DNA from: Lindgomyces ingoldianus
Taxonomy: Eukaryota; Ascomycota; Dothideomycetes; Pleosporales; Lindgomycetaceae
DNA: 64,000 nt
Assembly: GCF_010093535.1 (NCBI RefSeq)
Contig: NW_022985170.1
Location: forward strand, 662,016 to 726,015
Direction of reading: 5' to 3'
A program made the translations under genes and the position numbers. The notes under the pieces were generated by a model. It had not been told where the DNA came from, ran no database searches, and was given only the letters and a program-made list of their open reading frames with translations. Positions 1-12,068 of this stretch are shown here, in pieces. How positions within the stretch are numbered: position 1 is the first letter of the stretch; each line of letters opens with the position of its first letter.

Positions 1-208
1 GGTGTTCCGGGGAGTAGGATCCCGTCGGCGGCGTATAGGATGACAGAGTGCCCGTGGATGTGCTCGCGTCGTAGTCGATCTGCGCGACGGGGATGGGTGT
101 AGGAAGAGGCGCGGAGGCGTAGTGGTCGGAGCTAGGTAGGGAGTGTACGTAGACTGTTACGGATGAGGCGACCGCGACAGGGAGTAGAAGGAGTTTGGAG
201 AGAAGCAT
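1..208 (-). CDS. N-terminus of a secreted/ER-lumenal protein, possibly EMC10-like (cut by window edge)
   Basis: The first 69 codons read leftwards from an ATG at 208-206, and the gene leaves the window open. The protein starts with a clear signal peptide (MLLSKLLLLPVAVASS). A short strand-like segment (VTVYVHSL), a proline/serine stretch and AQIDYDASTSTGTLSSY follow. This pattern (signal peptide, TVY-like strand, a PxAxIxY-like strand, then a serine/proline loop) resembles fungal EMC10-type subunits of the ER membrane complex as I remember them. The family call is tentative because only the N-terminus is visible. It shares a 587-bp divergent promoter region with the FGGY kinase gene. No intron is needed in the visible part. 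Confidence 0.5.
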   Translation of the reverse strand, partial: MLLSKLLLLPVAVASSVTVYVHSLPSSDHYASAPLPTPIPVAQIDYDASTSTGTLSSYTPPTGSYSPEH

Positions 209-795
209 TGCGGATGTCCGTTTAGGTAGATGGGGCGATCAGTATTGAGGTTGTCGAGATGCTGCTGGGAAGCTTTCGTACACCTCGGGAAAACGTTGTT
301 CCGGAATGAACTCTATCTTCAACTCAACGTTCTCACTAGAATACGCGAGTAGCACCTTTAGACACAGGTCAATTTGCGCAATACCCCTTCCCTTGGCTCG
401 GCTCAAATATTGTCGATCAGAAGATCGTTTCTTACTTTTTGTGGGGACTTTCTTCAAATCACGGTCGCTCTCCGTCGGCTTCCCAGAAAAAGCGGAGCCG
501 GAAAACTCACGATCTCCGCCTTTGTCCAAGGCGATGGGCGCGTCGAGGGGCAGTGGACCAGACCTTTTAACACTCCGAACTCGCCGCGTCCTAGCCGCCT
601 ATTGCTCGATTATCAAAGCAGCCATTGCCCCGCCCCCACTAGACTAGACATTTCTCTAATAGCTCACATGAGCTCATCGCACAGCAACAGAAGTCGTTTT
701 TTTCTCAACATAATTTTCTGAGCTTTTCACAACCATTTTCGTGTCCCTCCTTCGCCTTGAGGAATTGAATCATCGTATTTGTTTGAGAGTGCACA
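209..795. other. Divergent intergenic region
   Basis: These 587 bp lie between the start codons of the leftward secreted-protein gene and the rightward FGGY kinase gene. Open frames here overlap on both strands and show no family similarity or start context, so I treat the stretch as a shared promoter. A pyrimidine-rich tract (around 735-765) lies just upstream of the kinase ATG. No other element was recognised. Confidence 0.5.
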
Positions 796-2746
796 ATGGC
801 TTCTTCAGTTCCTTTTCGTCAGTTGTCTACGGATCCTCGCAATGAGCTTCGTCCACATGTGGACCACTATATTGGCATTGACGTGGGGACTGGCAGTGCC
901 AGAGCCTGCATTATGAATGATCAGGGTGATATTGTAGGACTGGCTTCTGAAAACATTGGACTGTGGCAGCCACAGACCGGTTACTATGTATACAACCCTT
1001 CTAAAGCTACTTTCAACTATAGAAAGAATGTACCAGTTGAGCGGGACTGAAAAAAGCTAGGAACAATCTACAACCGACATCTGGCGCTGCATCTGCTCGT
1101 CAGTGCGCCGAGCAATGGACCAACACAATATCGACCACAACACTATCCGTGGGATCGGCTTCGATGCTACTTGCTCTCTGGCTGTCTTCTCTCAAGACAC
1201 AGACGAGCCAGTCTGCGTCACGGGTCCTAACTTCGACAATAAAGATGGCAATGACCGAAATGTCGTGCTATGGCTTGACCATCGCCCTATCGAAGAAACG
1301 CAGAAAATCAATGCGACCAAGCACAACCTGCTCCGATACGTTGGAGGGAAGATGTCCATTGAGATGGAAATCCCCAAAGTGTTGTGGCTGAAGAACAATA
1401 TGCCGAAGGAGCTCTTCGATCGGTGCAAATTCTATGATTTAACTGATGCTCTCACGCATATTGCAACAGGAAGCGAAACCCGGAGCTTCTGCAGTGTAGT
1501 TTGTAAGCAAGGATTCGTTCCTGTTGGTGTGGATGGTAGTGTGAAGGGATGGCAAGAGGACTTTCTCACGGAAATCGGACTGAAGGATCTCTGTGAGGAT
1601 AATTTCAAGCGGATGGGTGGTGTTGACAAAGTGGTGACGTCCACCTGATTATTGAATAGAATGCTCCCACTGACTTCTCGACAGAACGGCCGTTATCTGA
1701 CTGCTGGTGAGCTTGTCGGTACTCTGGGCGAGAAAGCAGCAGCGGATATGGGTCTCTCCCCTGGTATCGCTGTCGGCAGTGGTGTGATCGATGCATACGC
1801 TGGGTGGATAGGTACAGTTGGCGCAAAAGTTCAGCTTGATGAAGAGACTCTAAACACCGACGTCGCGAAGAATGATGTCTCGCAAGCTTTTACGCGTCTC
1901 GCAGCCGTCGCCGGAACCTCTACTTGCCACCTTGCTATGTCACGCGAACCCGTCTTTGTAAACGGTGTCTGGGGTCCATACCGCGATGTGCTTCTCCCTG
2001 AATACTGGATGGCCGAGGGAGGACAAAGCGCGACTGGTGAGCTTCTCAAGCATGTTATTGAAACCCACCCGGCTTTCCATGAAGCCTCCTCCGTCGCTGA
2101 AACCTACAACACCAACATCTACGACTACCTTAACGAGCATCTTCGTGAGATGGTAGACAATGAGAAGGCACCCCACATCTCTTGGCTTGGACGCCACTTC
2201 TTCTTCTATGGTGATCTCTTCGGAAACAGGTCTCCAGTTGCAGACCCTAACATGAAAGGCTCTGTCATCGGTCTCAGTTCGGACAAGAGCTTAGATGGCC
2301 TTGCGCTATACTACTACGCCACAATGGAGTTCATCGCCCTGCAAACCCATCAGATTATCTCCTCGATGAATAAGTCTGGGCATGTTATCTCCTCAATCTT
2401 CATGTCTGGCTCACAATGCCAGAATGACATCCTGATGCAGCTCATCGCTGCAGCATGTGACATGCCTGTCTTGATTCCACGGTACGTTCACGCCGCTGTG
2501 GTGCATGGTGCAGCTATGCTAGGAGCGAAGGCTGCCAGTACAGACAAAGATGGAAATAGTGAGCCACTCTGGAATATTATGGATCGATTCAGTAAGGCGG
2601 GTAAGATGGTCAAGCCTAGCGCGGATGAGAATTTGAAGAAGCTGCTGGCAACAAAATATAAGGTCTTCTTAGAGCAGTGCGAGAGCCAGCAGAGGTATAG
2701 GAAGGATGTGGATCAAGCCGTTGAGGGGTGGTCAAAAGCGAAGTAG
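796..2746 (+). CDS. FGGY-family pentulose (D-ribulose-type) kinase
   Basis: Three exons (796-987, 1061-1633, 1685-2746) join in frame to 608 aa, the usual size of the eukaryotic FGGY/YDR109C family. Intron 1 (73 nt) is GTATAC...CTAG and restores the family segment GYYEQSTTDIW. Intron 2 (51 nt) joins GGVDKV to NGRYLTAGEL. The N-terminal phosphate motif IGIDVGTGSARACIM lies near residue 28, and the C-terminal FGGY lobe contains GQSATGELL and the FMSGSQCQND segment. Family members phosphorylate D-ribulose or related ketopentoses with ATP, a sugar-salvage or metabolite-repair role in the cytosol. The substrate here is inferred from the family only. The ATG at 796 is the first in the open frame and is followed directly by conserved sequence. 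Confidence 0.9.
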
Positions 2747-3156
2747 ACAACGAGTGATACAGACGGAAGGGGTTGCTTCGCGGTGTTATATATAGTGTCA
2801 TTAGTCACCACCCTTGAGAAGTTCCGAGAAGAACGTAAGGAAGAGTTGCCTTTAATTGCCCGTCAGTAATCCTTAGTAGCCCTTCAGCCCACTTGGTAGG
2901 CCTGTATGGCCCTTCTGCTTAAGAACGGAGGTTAGAAGACTTGCGATTAAAAACCTCTTAGTACTTCGAGTTCCTCACAGTTATCCCCACTAGAATGCCT
3001 TCTTTAATCTTACCAACCAACACCCCTCTCTCTATCCCTGGCAAAGGTTGAATAACTGATGACTAATATGACGAAAACAGCTAGCCGAAATGAATATCTA
3101 CTGCCGACAGTCCCACTTCCTTCAAACGTATACTCTGGCGTGTACACTCCACAAAT
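2747..3156. other. Intergenic spacer
   Basis: 410 bp lie between two rightward genes: the 3' region of the FGGY kinase and the promoter of the SDR gene. I see no ORF, repeat or RNA gene that can be supported. Confidence 0.5.
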
Positions 3157-4226
3157 ATGGCAGATTCTCAAGGAAAAGTAATCATATTGACGGGAGCTTC
3201 AAGAGGTGAGTGGATGTTCCACAACTATCTTCTGGATACATTTACTCCATCACTTCGTTCTTGATTTGGGCGCTCCTGCTGTTAAATCGCCGTTCTATTG
3301 ATAATCAATACGTGCTTTCAATCTCAAAATCACATCGATTCTTTATTCTAGCCTACATATTTTAAAGTGTCGTATAATTTATTTCTAATTTTCTCTAGGT
3401 ATCGGCCTCGCAATATCCCACTATCTCCTCACCCATCACCACAAACTCGTCGTCCTCGCCCGGACGCACTCCGCGCTAGACCAACTACACTACCAGTATC
3501 CAGAACAAGTCGAGGTTCTTGCAGGGGATCTCTCCGACTTCTCTTTTGGGGCCAAGGCCGTTGAAGTAGCGATTTCAAGATGGGGCAAGTTAGACGCCGT
3601 GATTGTGAATCATGGCGTCCTGGATCCGGTGAAGAAGGTTGCGAATACGGATGTTGAGGAGTGGAGAAAGGCTTTTGATATCAATGTATTTAGTGGGATT
3701 AGTCTTGTATGTTGGTTGACTCACTGTGCGACCCGTTTTCCCACTTCCTTAAACAGAGCTCTGCATCGACCGGAAATCATTTCGGTACTAATCACGTGTC
3801 TGCACATAGATCCAGACTGCCCTTCCCTATATCCGAACCTCTAAAGGTCGCATCATCCTGACCTCCTCCGGTGCGGCTATAAATGCGTACACAGGTTGGG
3901 GGGCCTACGGGGCCGGCAAAGCTGTATTCAATCATCTCGCCCTTACCCTCGCTATCGAAGAACCGGATGTCACGACAATTTCCGTACGACCAGGCGTCGT
4001 CGACACCGAAATGCAACGCGAGATCCGCGAGAAACACAACATAGCAATGGATGCAAAGGATGCAGAAAAGTTTAGAAGTTTGAAGGAGGGTGGGAGTTTG
4101 TTGCGGCCAGAGCAGCCGGGCCATGTTATTGCGAAGCTTGCTGTTGAGGATGGGGTTGGGAAGGAGTTAAGTGGGAAGTTTCTCAACTGGAATGATGATG
4201 TGCTAAAAGCGTTTCAAGAGAAATAA
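3157..4226 (+). CDS. Short-chain dehydrogenase/reductase (sepiapterin-reductase/Irc24-like)
   Basis: Exons 3157-3205, 3399-3706 and 3810-4226 join to 257 aa, typical for a classical SDR. The first intron is long for this window (193 nt, GTGAGT...CTAG) and falls inside the cofactor motif, so splicing creates TGASRGIG at residues 13-20. Further landmarks are VNHG (the usual NNAG with changes), the catalytic serine in TSSGAA, the catalytic pair YGAGK (Tyr/Lys) and VRPGVVDTEM. The motif order fits a cytosolic NAD(P)H-dependent reductase close to yeast YIR035C/IRC24 and sepiapterin-reductase-like enzymes. The substrate cannot be told from sequence. Intron 2 (3707-3809) is GTATGT...ATAG. Confidence 0.88.
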
Positions 4227-4367
4227 GAAGGAATTTGAGGCAGCGCGTAGGGAAAGCTATCATGAATACCTAGTTAGAGGGGTGCTAACCCGATGACCCC
4301 CCAGAGGTTCTTATTTGCACATCCGAGTCTGTGGCACTGTTATGTCCGCATACCGGAATTAGTACCC

Positions 4368-4418
4368 TCTTCTTCTTCTTCTTCTTCTTCTTCTTCTTCT
4401 TCTTCTACTACTACTACT
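4368..4418. repeat. (TTC)n microsatellite followed by (CTA)n
   Basis: About a dozen uninterrupted CTT/TTC units are followed by five CTA/ACT units. It lies in the spacer between convergent genes, with no coding link. A length polymorphism between strains is likely. Confidence 0.95.
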
Positions 4419-4823
4419 TCCCCCCCCAAGCCCTCAGCTAATATGTGATTTCGCACACCTCTTCCCTCAGGCCGTCTCTCCAAACAAATTCCTTGGTAAT
4501 TTTTGCGATGGCTATTTGAGCCAATTATAACAAGGTAATCTTACAATGCAGAAGCCCGATAGCAGAAACATGGTGCTTTTAGTCCCCCTTCCAGGAATCC
4601 AGACATCATGGCGATTCTCGTGGCATTTAAGACTTTAGGTTTAGCTATTCAATTTTTATTCCACACGCACCATAATAGACCAGATTGACAAGTTTATAAC
4701 CAAGCCATGAAATATCAACATGGTACATTTTTGTCTCTAGAGCATATTTCGGAGGCCAATGCTGTTTTAGGGCGAGTAGAGGGAGCCATACAAACATAAC
4801 CTATATTTTTGAGTGCAAGGTCC

Positions 4824-4835
4824 GGTGACGTCACC
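4824..4835. repeat. 12-bp perfect palindrome GGTGACGTCACC
   Basis: It contains a CRE core (TGACGTCA). It lies between convergent genes, far from any start codon, so a promoter role is doubtful. Confidence 0.3.
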
Positions 4836-5527
4836 TTTTAGTTTACATGCCAATGCCCAAAAAATCAAAAGGTCTATTTTTAGATGCTAGGAAAGTATGA
4901 ATGCATTGGTAGCATGGTTTCAAAATCTACCATTACCAGCATAGTTAGAATTCTTGTTGGTTTTCAATCCTCCAAGCCGTGTTCAGTGGGCATTGCGATC
5001 TTTAGTCCAGATGCTCACACCCATGAATCCCAAACTCTTCAAAGTTGTCTCCTAGATGTTTCACGTAGCAAACGTAACCCTTCCCTCTAATACATATGCA
5101 AACACAGAACAAATATCAGCCTTCACTGCGCAAAAGCATTGCCCTATATAATAAATCCAATTTTCTACAAGAAAAGGACCCGGTGACATCTATCGCACCC
5201 CTTGATGCCACCTCCTCAATCCATCATATACAAATACTATCCGTCCTCACAACTCCGAGCGCGATATACACCCTGTCCCATCCCGTCCTATGAAATCCAA
5301 ATGCCCTAGAACCCCCAACCACCGCAAACAAGCGCGAAATGCGAGGCCAAAACATGTGTATCCCAAGCGCCAAACGATGCACTAAAATTCCCAAGTAATT
5401 CCTGTTCAGAACAAAATGAGTGATCAATCCAGATCCGAAAAAAAGCCTCTTCAAAATAGTCATAAGAACATCAATACCTCTCTCACATCATTCGTGGCCC
5501 ATTCAAGCAAAGACAATTCAGATTAAG

Positions 5528-7307
5528 CTACCTCCGCAGCTCAGGCAAATCCTCATCACGACCACCACCACTGCTGGAGCTGGGTCCCGGTTCTGACGTA
5601 GCAGGCTGCACGAAGCTACTTGAGGCTTCAGCGTATGGAGCTGGATCATCCTGGTCACTCCGCCGCGTCCTGACACTGAAGACGTCATGCAAGCGAGTGC
5701 TTATTCTTCTGCTGCGGCGGACGGCCGTGACGTCGTCTGTGCTGCCGTTCATGCTACCAGAAGCGTCTTCTCTACTTTGATTGCGGCGCTGTTCGCGAAG
5801 CCGTCTGAGCGCGGAGATGCGTTCTTCAGCTGAGGCGTTGGGACGGGAGCGTAGGGACAATATGTCGCGGAGGGCTGAGCGACGGCGGTTGGATGCTTCG
5901 GCTTCGGGCTGAAGAGGTGGGGCTAGTAGCTCGGGGTCGTTATCATCGTCGGTGGTGGACGTGCGGGATGTTGTTGGCCGAAGATCGACACGGCTGACCA
6001 CTAAGTTAGACACCAATTCTGTTGGGTGGGGTTGGTGGTTGGCTTACCATAATGGGCATGTGCCGGACACGTTCAACAACCACGGATCAACGCATTCCGG
6101 ATGGAACTTGTGATTGCATGGCAGTACGCGAATATCCTGTCCCTTCTCGAAATCATCCGTGCAAATCGAGCAACCAAGCCCTTCGTCAGCGGAGCCATTT
6201 TCCTGCGACGACGGCGATGCTGCTCCTGCGGCTAAGGGCTGAGCAGGAGCGATTCCTTCCTGCTGCTCATCCCCGACGTCCCGACTTGCCTCCGTTTGTT
6301 CTGGTGCTTTGGGGGTCTCAGATCCGTCTTGGTTATTCTGACCCCCACCTTCTGTATTCGCGTTGTTCGCATTCCGAGGTTCCGATGTCGACCCCATTTC
6401 AACATCCGTCGGCTTCGGAGGCTCACGTTCACCAAACTTGACGATGGGGATTGTGTCTAAGATAGCTCTTCCTAGACCCCGTGCGCGGCTCTGCCGCGGC
6501 CTCCCTAGGACGTCCCGAGGACCATATCGATCCGGGTGGCGATGGGCTCTTACGGCACCGGTAATGATGATGACAAGGAAGAGAGCGGTGATGATGCCGG
6601 TAATGCTGTAGAGAATAATCATTGCAACGGCAGTTGAAGGCGACGGTCCCAGAGGATTTTGATTATTCGGGTCATTGGAACCGCGATTGCCATGACCGGA
6701 CTGATTATTTCCATCGGAACCCCCTCCAAAGCGCTCGATATTGACGATGAATTTAATCGAGACGGGCCCCTGAAGATCAGCCAGAATCTTCTTGGAGTTA
6801 TCCTTGTTTGTTGAAGAGAATATTGGATAGTCCTGCAGCTGTTCGGTGAGGCCGGTATAGTTACAAAAGTCGGAGGTTGTGCTATAGAAGATGGCAGCCG
6901 AGATGTTTTTCTGCCAAGCTGCCTCGAAAAGTTTAAGGCCATCGATATTCCCGGGATATACGCTAGAGTCGCAGCTTATGTAGCTAATATCTTCTGAGGT
7001 GATGTTACCTACGCTTGACTCGTTGGTGTTGTAAAGGTTTCCGTGAATCGGGGCTCCCTAGGTTCATGTTAGCTTGAGCAGTGGTTGAGCCGGCGCCAAA
7101 ACGAGAGTGACAGACGTTTTCGACTATCGCTTTGCGCGTCAAAGATACCAGCTCTGTTAAATTTTGCCCATTGACTGCCTGCAACGAGATACTTCCGCTG
7201 TAAGTTGAGATGCGCGTAGTCTGGTTCGAGGGCGCGACATTGCCCGCCATGGCTGTCAAGGAAAAGAGGGCGCAGGCCAGCTCCCATGGCAGCCGGCGAA
7301 ACACCAT
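5528..7307 (-). CDS. PA-TM-RING type E3 ubiquitin ligase (membrane RING-H2 protein)
   Basis: Exons (minus) 7307-7116, 7057-6048 and 5993-5528 join to 555 aa. Residues 1-22 are a signal peptide. A lumenal protease-associated-like region follows (about 30-200) with several N-glycosylation sequons. One membrane helix is at 210-233 (IILYSITGIITALFLVIIIT). The RING-H2 finger is at 360-401, starting CSICTDDF, with CNHKFHPEC and ending in CPLC. The last RING cysteine is created by the second intron (54 nt): TG|C is split, giving CPLCRVDLRP. The tail is Ser/Arg-rich with SRP/RRS segments. Family members sit in endomembranes (Golgi, endosome, vacuole) and ubiquitinate cargo. Intron 1 (58 nt, GTCTGT...CCTAG) is inferred from frame and from a CTAAC branch site, so its donor is less certain. 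Confidence 0.85.
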
Positions 7308-8481
7308 GTTGTCGACAAACAGGCAGTCCCGGCGCCGAACGGGGAACTTAAAAGTCGCAGTCGGGAGTCGCAATCGTCATGCGAGGTCACTCACTTCCTT
7401 ATCGATGGCAGGCGCTTGGCGGCGGGCTCCATGGACGCTGCAGGCAAATGTGGGGGAGAAATCAAGAGTACACGACGCAGAAGTACTTGCCCAGCGAGCA
7501 TCTATCGCAGCATTATCATGGTGCAGGAAAGAGAGGCGGAGCAGCCGTTGAAGGAGAGGAGAGGACGAGGTTCACAGTCAGCCCAGCTTCGAGGCCCGGC
7601 TCTGTCGGAGGGGGTAGCAAGATCGTCGGCGTTGCGCGGAGCGATGATGCATGCAAGGGTGAATGACCATTTCTTTCCACCACGCGAACCTGGTTTTGCC
7701 TCATCTGAAACCCGGCGCGTCTGTCATCTTATGCACTGCCTCATCAATGTGCGCCTTTTGTTGTTCTGCTGATTATCTATCGACTGCCATCCTCATCTCC
7801 CTCACACTCTGAGCCCCAAGCCAACACCTGTCCCGTACTCGCGTGCCCGCCAGTGGCTTTTCAATTTGGAATTCATCTGTCCTCGGCCCACCACTCTACG
7901 CAACACGAGCACACTGGAGGAATCCTCGAGCTGAATTCCCCACACGGAGCCCGGCACTCGACATCTCAAACACCCTCTCGGATCTTGGGACCGCCGAGGC
8001 CAGAGCACATCCCTCGTGTGGCTGGTAACGCCCTTTGTTTGAAAGGGGATTGTCCACGCACTCCGCACCACCAATATACGTCACGCTCTCACCGCTAGGT
8101 ATCAGAAAACTCACACTTGACCTAGTTCATATAAACTTTGACATTTTGAGATTGCAATTGCAATTGCCCGATCTGATTGCTGAATAGCACAACTTGAAAT
8201 CCCCGCTGCATTCATTGCATGTGCGGTACAGTGAAAAACAAAGTAAACATTAAGTGATGAAGAATCAAAGGAATTAAGGGACCGAATTGAAGAACCAAAA
8301 CCCAAAAAAAAAACAAAAGGACCAAAAAAAGACCGAACTCCAGCGCTATGCGCAGCCAGATGCCCCATTCCTCCATGTGATGCAGAGCCAAAACCCATCT
8401 ACTAGAAACACAGTGGCAAGTTTGCCAGTAATATAAACAATGTAGGGATCTTTCTGTCATGCAGTCGACCAGCCTGGCTGC
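7308..8481. other. Intergenic region between two leftward genes
   Basis: 1.17 kb hold the promoter side of the RING gene and the 3' side of the cation exchanger. Open frames of up to about 118 codons are found on both strands but are compositionally random. The A-rich stretch at 8305-8330 is a simple-sequence patch. Nothing else was recognised. Confidence 0.45.
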
Positions 8482-11400
8482 TTAATAGGCTTGGCCATTT
8501 TTGCTGCGCCCTATCGTTTTAAAGGACATGGATTCGAATTGTTGCTCGACTAGACCCCCAATGACCAATGTATCAAACGGGTTCGCGCCCACCCTTTCGA
8601 AGTCGTTGAAGCTAGAGAGGTAGAATCCGACAATGACGACCAAGTACGAGAGGATGAGGATAGATCCTTTAAAGTAGTTGCTCTTTCCTTCGCCGTACAT
8701 GTATGAAAGGAGGAAGACGCAGAGGATCACAGTGATCATGTCCCATTGGGGGAAGATCAGAGCTGCGGTTTGTGAGCATGTGCTCTTAATAATGCGGGAG
8801 GTAGGGGTTACCCACTGAAAGTGTGATCGATCACCTTAGCCGGGTCGATGTAGCGACCATGGATAGCGCTATAAAACACTAGCGCCGGAATCTGAAGGAG
8901 ACAAACCTGCAAAGCGTATGCTGAACCAATCTCCATAGAGAGAGCAATGTTTCCATTCATCGCAAAAGAAATAGCATTCTATATAGAAGTTGTTATCAGC
9001 TATCAATTTTGAGGAATATTTTGGCCTAGATGCTCAACTTACGAGGAACTCAGTGGTGTTCGGAACGAGGGCAAACAAAGTGATTCCCAAAAATTTCTCG
9101 TCAATATCCGAGCCTTTTAGGACACCATCTACAGTGTTGACCAATATTTCTGCGATGATGGCATAGGCAACAGTCGCGGTAAGAAGAATAACAGCACTCT
9201 TGGTCCGGCTCCAATTGGGTGCGTCGTGTCCGCCTGCGGTATGGCCTGGCATCGGCTCTTCCGGCTCTTCAGGGTAAGCCGCGTTCTTATTCGCAGTCGG
9301 TCGCTCGGAATGCCCTTTCGCTGGGATATGTGCTAGCTGGGCGGCCTTACGCGGCGCCTTTGTTGCATCACGGGTGGCTATGGCGGTCGTTGTAGCTGCT
9401 ATCTCGGTAATCTGTCGAACCAGAGACTCATTTGCTTCGTCAGATAAGCCTTCGAGGTGGAAGCCCGAGGATGTGTGTACGTCATCGGGGTCCTTCGGTG
9501 GTACGACATGATGAGGGCTCTGTCCACCCGCCTTCCCACTTGGTGGTGGTCTATGATCAAGAGTTTCTCCGTTTGGCCCGAGCCCAACTTGCTTGTAAGT
9601 CTGGCCTACAATCCGTTTATATAGTTGACTATCCCTTATATCTGCTCGAGTGACGGACTGGGTAGTTGCCTGCCTTGTGAGCGTATTGGGGAAGTCGAGA
9701 TGCCCACTATTGCTGAGATAACTAGCTCCCATATCGTTTTGCTTCTTTTCGTCAATCTCACTGCTCCAAATCACTGCAGCATGCGTTCTTAGTGTAAACA
9801 GCAATCCGATGACGTAGGACAAGAAGAGAAGGACAGCTGCAAACCAGATGTATGGCCGAACGGCTTTGATGTAGAAAGGATCGGTGATTGTTGGGGTCTG
9901 AGAGTAGTAGCACCGTCTGCAGTCCCGTTCCTCGGGGAGGGCATGATGGGAAATGCATTGGTGGCAAGTCAACTCGTGCTACAGTTCTGTCAGCTGCAGG
10001 TAGAGCCTTGAAGGTGTAGGGAACTTACCCTTCCATAAATTTGATAGAACAAGGTTGGCCCAAACGCGCCAATAACAGCGAATAGTAGCATGGTTGATGT
10101 GACGCCAGCTGACTTGACATTGAAGCGCTGGGTCTTCCTCTTGAGGGCTCCAAAGCACATTGAGAGGCCGGGGAGAAAGAGAATACCGGCAAAAATACTT
10201 CCGATAATGCTGCCCTCCACGAGCTGTGCTTTACCTTCGTTCAATGCTACACAGTACAGGAAAACCTCAACTACAGTAGAGAAGAACGCGTTGATAGTGG
10301 CACCGACGCCCATAGATGATTGGGCGGAAATGGAAGCAACGGCTTGTCCGATAAAGTACGCAAGGGGAATGATTGAAAATAGTGCGAGGATGAACAAAAA
10401 GAATTGATCCGTCAACCAGATTTCTAGGCCGAACGCAACATCCAGAACCCAGTAGTCCAGAATGACGAATGCGACGAGAACCAGGAGATTAATGAGAAAT
10501 ATGTTTGTGCCGTCAATTGTGTACTTCCAGTACTTGCCCCCCACCGCACGGTACGTGCAGAGCAAGATTGAGGAGGATTCGCCAGGTCTTCGAACAGTAC
10601 CGCTGTCGGAGTGGAATGACAGGGCCAAGGGATGCCTCCGGAGATGATCGAAGAGGAGCAGAGTGACCTTGCCCATGGGGATAGTGAAGACGAAAAACCA
10701 GCAGAGCAATGAGACTAAGAACAAGGCTGGCGTGAAAATTCCGTAGAAGAAGAGGTAAAAGACCACTCTCCCAATGTTCCATTTCCCTCGGCCAAACAAC
10801 CTCCTCTTGGTTCTGGAGGTGTCTGGGTGGGACTGACTCCCACGTCCTTCCCTCCCGAGTAGGCTTGTTGTCTCATTGGCAGAGTCAGTGCTATTCCTGC
10901 GCCGTCCAACTAGAGAACCGGCGGTGGTGGCGGGGCCGAAAAAGAGCCTCCCTTCCTCAATGTCCCCGCTCTGCCACTGCTCGTATTCGCTGATGCTCCG
11001 GCCCTCGCCCTCGTCCTCGTCTGCATATGCTTCGTCTTGCATCAGCTTCACATATTTGCCGAAAGGGTAGAATAGATAGCCGGCGAGGTGGAACAAGAGG
11101 ACCGAGTAGTCCATACAGCTGTCAGTAAATCCGAGAAGGGCGCAAATGAGACCTCCGGCAGCCGCAATGAGAGCCAGCCACCATCCGAAGACCAGTGTCC
11201 AGGCTAGGTTGAAGAGCTTGATCCAATTGTTGACAAAAAGACCAGGGGTTGAGTGTATGTCTCCTTCCGCATTGCGCTGCACGGATCTGTCTTTCTTGTA
11301 CAATGCGGGCTTCCATATCCTTATACCGAACGGATGGGTGACGTTGATGGCCTCCTGGCGATCCTTTAGAGTGAAGCTCTCGGCATCACTGAGATCTCCC

Positions 11401-12068
11401 TCATCATCGACGGGTGTTCCATTGCCGTCTTCGTCTGCTCGCAAGGTGCCCTCCTCCCCAGACGAGCTTGGTTGTCCGTCCACATCTGGAGGCGCGCCCG
11501 CGCCCTCTTGCTCGGCTGCATCGTCCTCCTGGGAGTCGACGGTTGGGAGGGCTGGAGCTTGCGCTACGGTGCGGCGTCGTAGTGTCGAAGGTTTCCTGCG
11601 CAACGTATGGGCAGGAGCGTGTCGCAGTGGCTGCTGCTGTGAGGGGACAGGGACGGGCTCGATCTCGTCCTCCGCGTCATCGACGGAGAACTCCTGTCCC
11701 TTATGGGGAATGTGAGAGGATGTGGTTCGCCGACCCATTGGCGGTTTCTTCGGCCTCGGGGCGTGTCGCTCGGGAGAGGTGATGGTTTGTTGTGGACGGC
11801 CGCTGGAGGAGGAAGTTATGGACCCTGTGACGGCTGTTAGAGCGGTTGCTTATTTCGCGATAGAGCCGTTAGCTAGGCGAGCCTTACCGTAGCCTGCAGT
11901 CTGGGTCTGTATGGCTTGCAGTCTTCTACGCGCCAGTTCCGCGCCCGTCGCGGTTGCTTGCTGGCTTGCAGCGGTGGAGTTGGAGGCGGACGTCTCCGAG
12001 CTCCTCCTCGTGGTGTCAGGAGAGGTATTTGCACCTCCAGCCGTGGACGAGGGATCGCCTTCAGCCAT
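8482..12068 (-). CDS. VNX1: VNX1-like low-affinity vacuolar monovalent cation(Ca2+)/H+ antiporter
   Basis: Five exons (12068-11888, 11824-10029, 9978-9043, 8978-8816, 8762-8482) join in frame to 1118 aa. The first about 170 residues are a charged, Ser/Thr/Pro-rich cytosolic tail. Many membrane segments follow, with two exchanger repeats: the first contains GATINAFFSTVVEV, the second PNTTEFLNAISFAMNG. A long hydrophilic loop lies between them (residues about 690-880). This long-tailed, two-repeat layout is typical of the fungal VNX1 branch of the CaCA/CAX superfamily, which moves Na+/K+ into the vacuole in exchange for protons. Introns are 50-65 nt. The last one (8815-8763) starts within codon T of FTLIFPQWD. 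The ATG at 12068 is the first in frame. The gene is divergent from RPT6. Confidence 0.87.

Larger units (their letters stand above)
4227..5527. other. Intergenic region between convergent genes
   Basis: 1.3 kb separate the 3' ends of the SDR gene and the RING gene. The region contains the TTC/CTA microsatellite and a perfect 12-bp palindrome at 4824-4835 (GGTGACGTCACC). Small ORFs are AT-rich, lack recognisable domains and are not called as genes. Confidence 0.5.

Noticed and set aside
306..721. Plus-strand open frames of about 115 codons upstream of the FGGY kinase
   Set aside because: They overlap each other and minus-strand frames, have no domain, and lie in the divergent promoter.
7416..7772. 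118-codon plus frame in the spacer after the RING gene start
   Set aside because: Low-complexity Arg/Ser composition, no start context and no partner exon.
11146..11715. 189-codon plus frame
   Set aside because: Antisense shadow of the cation-exchanger's Ser/Pro-rich N-terminal tail.
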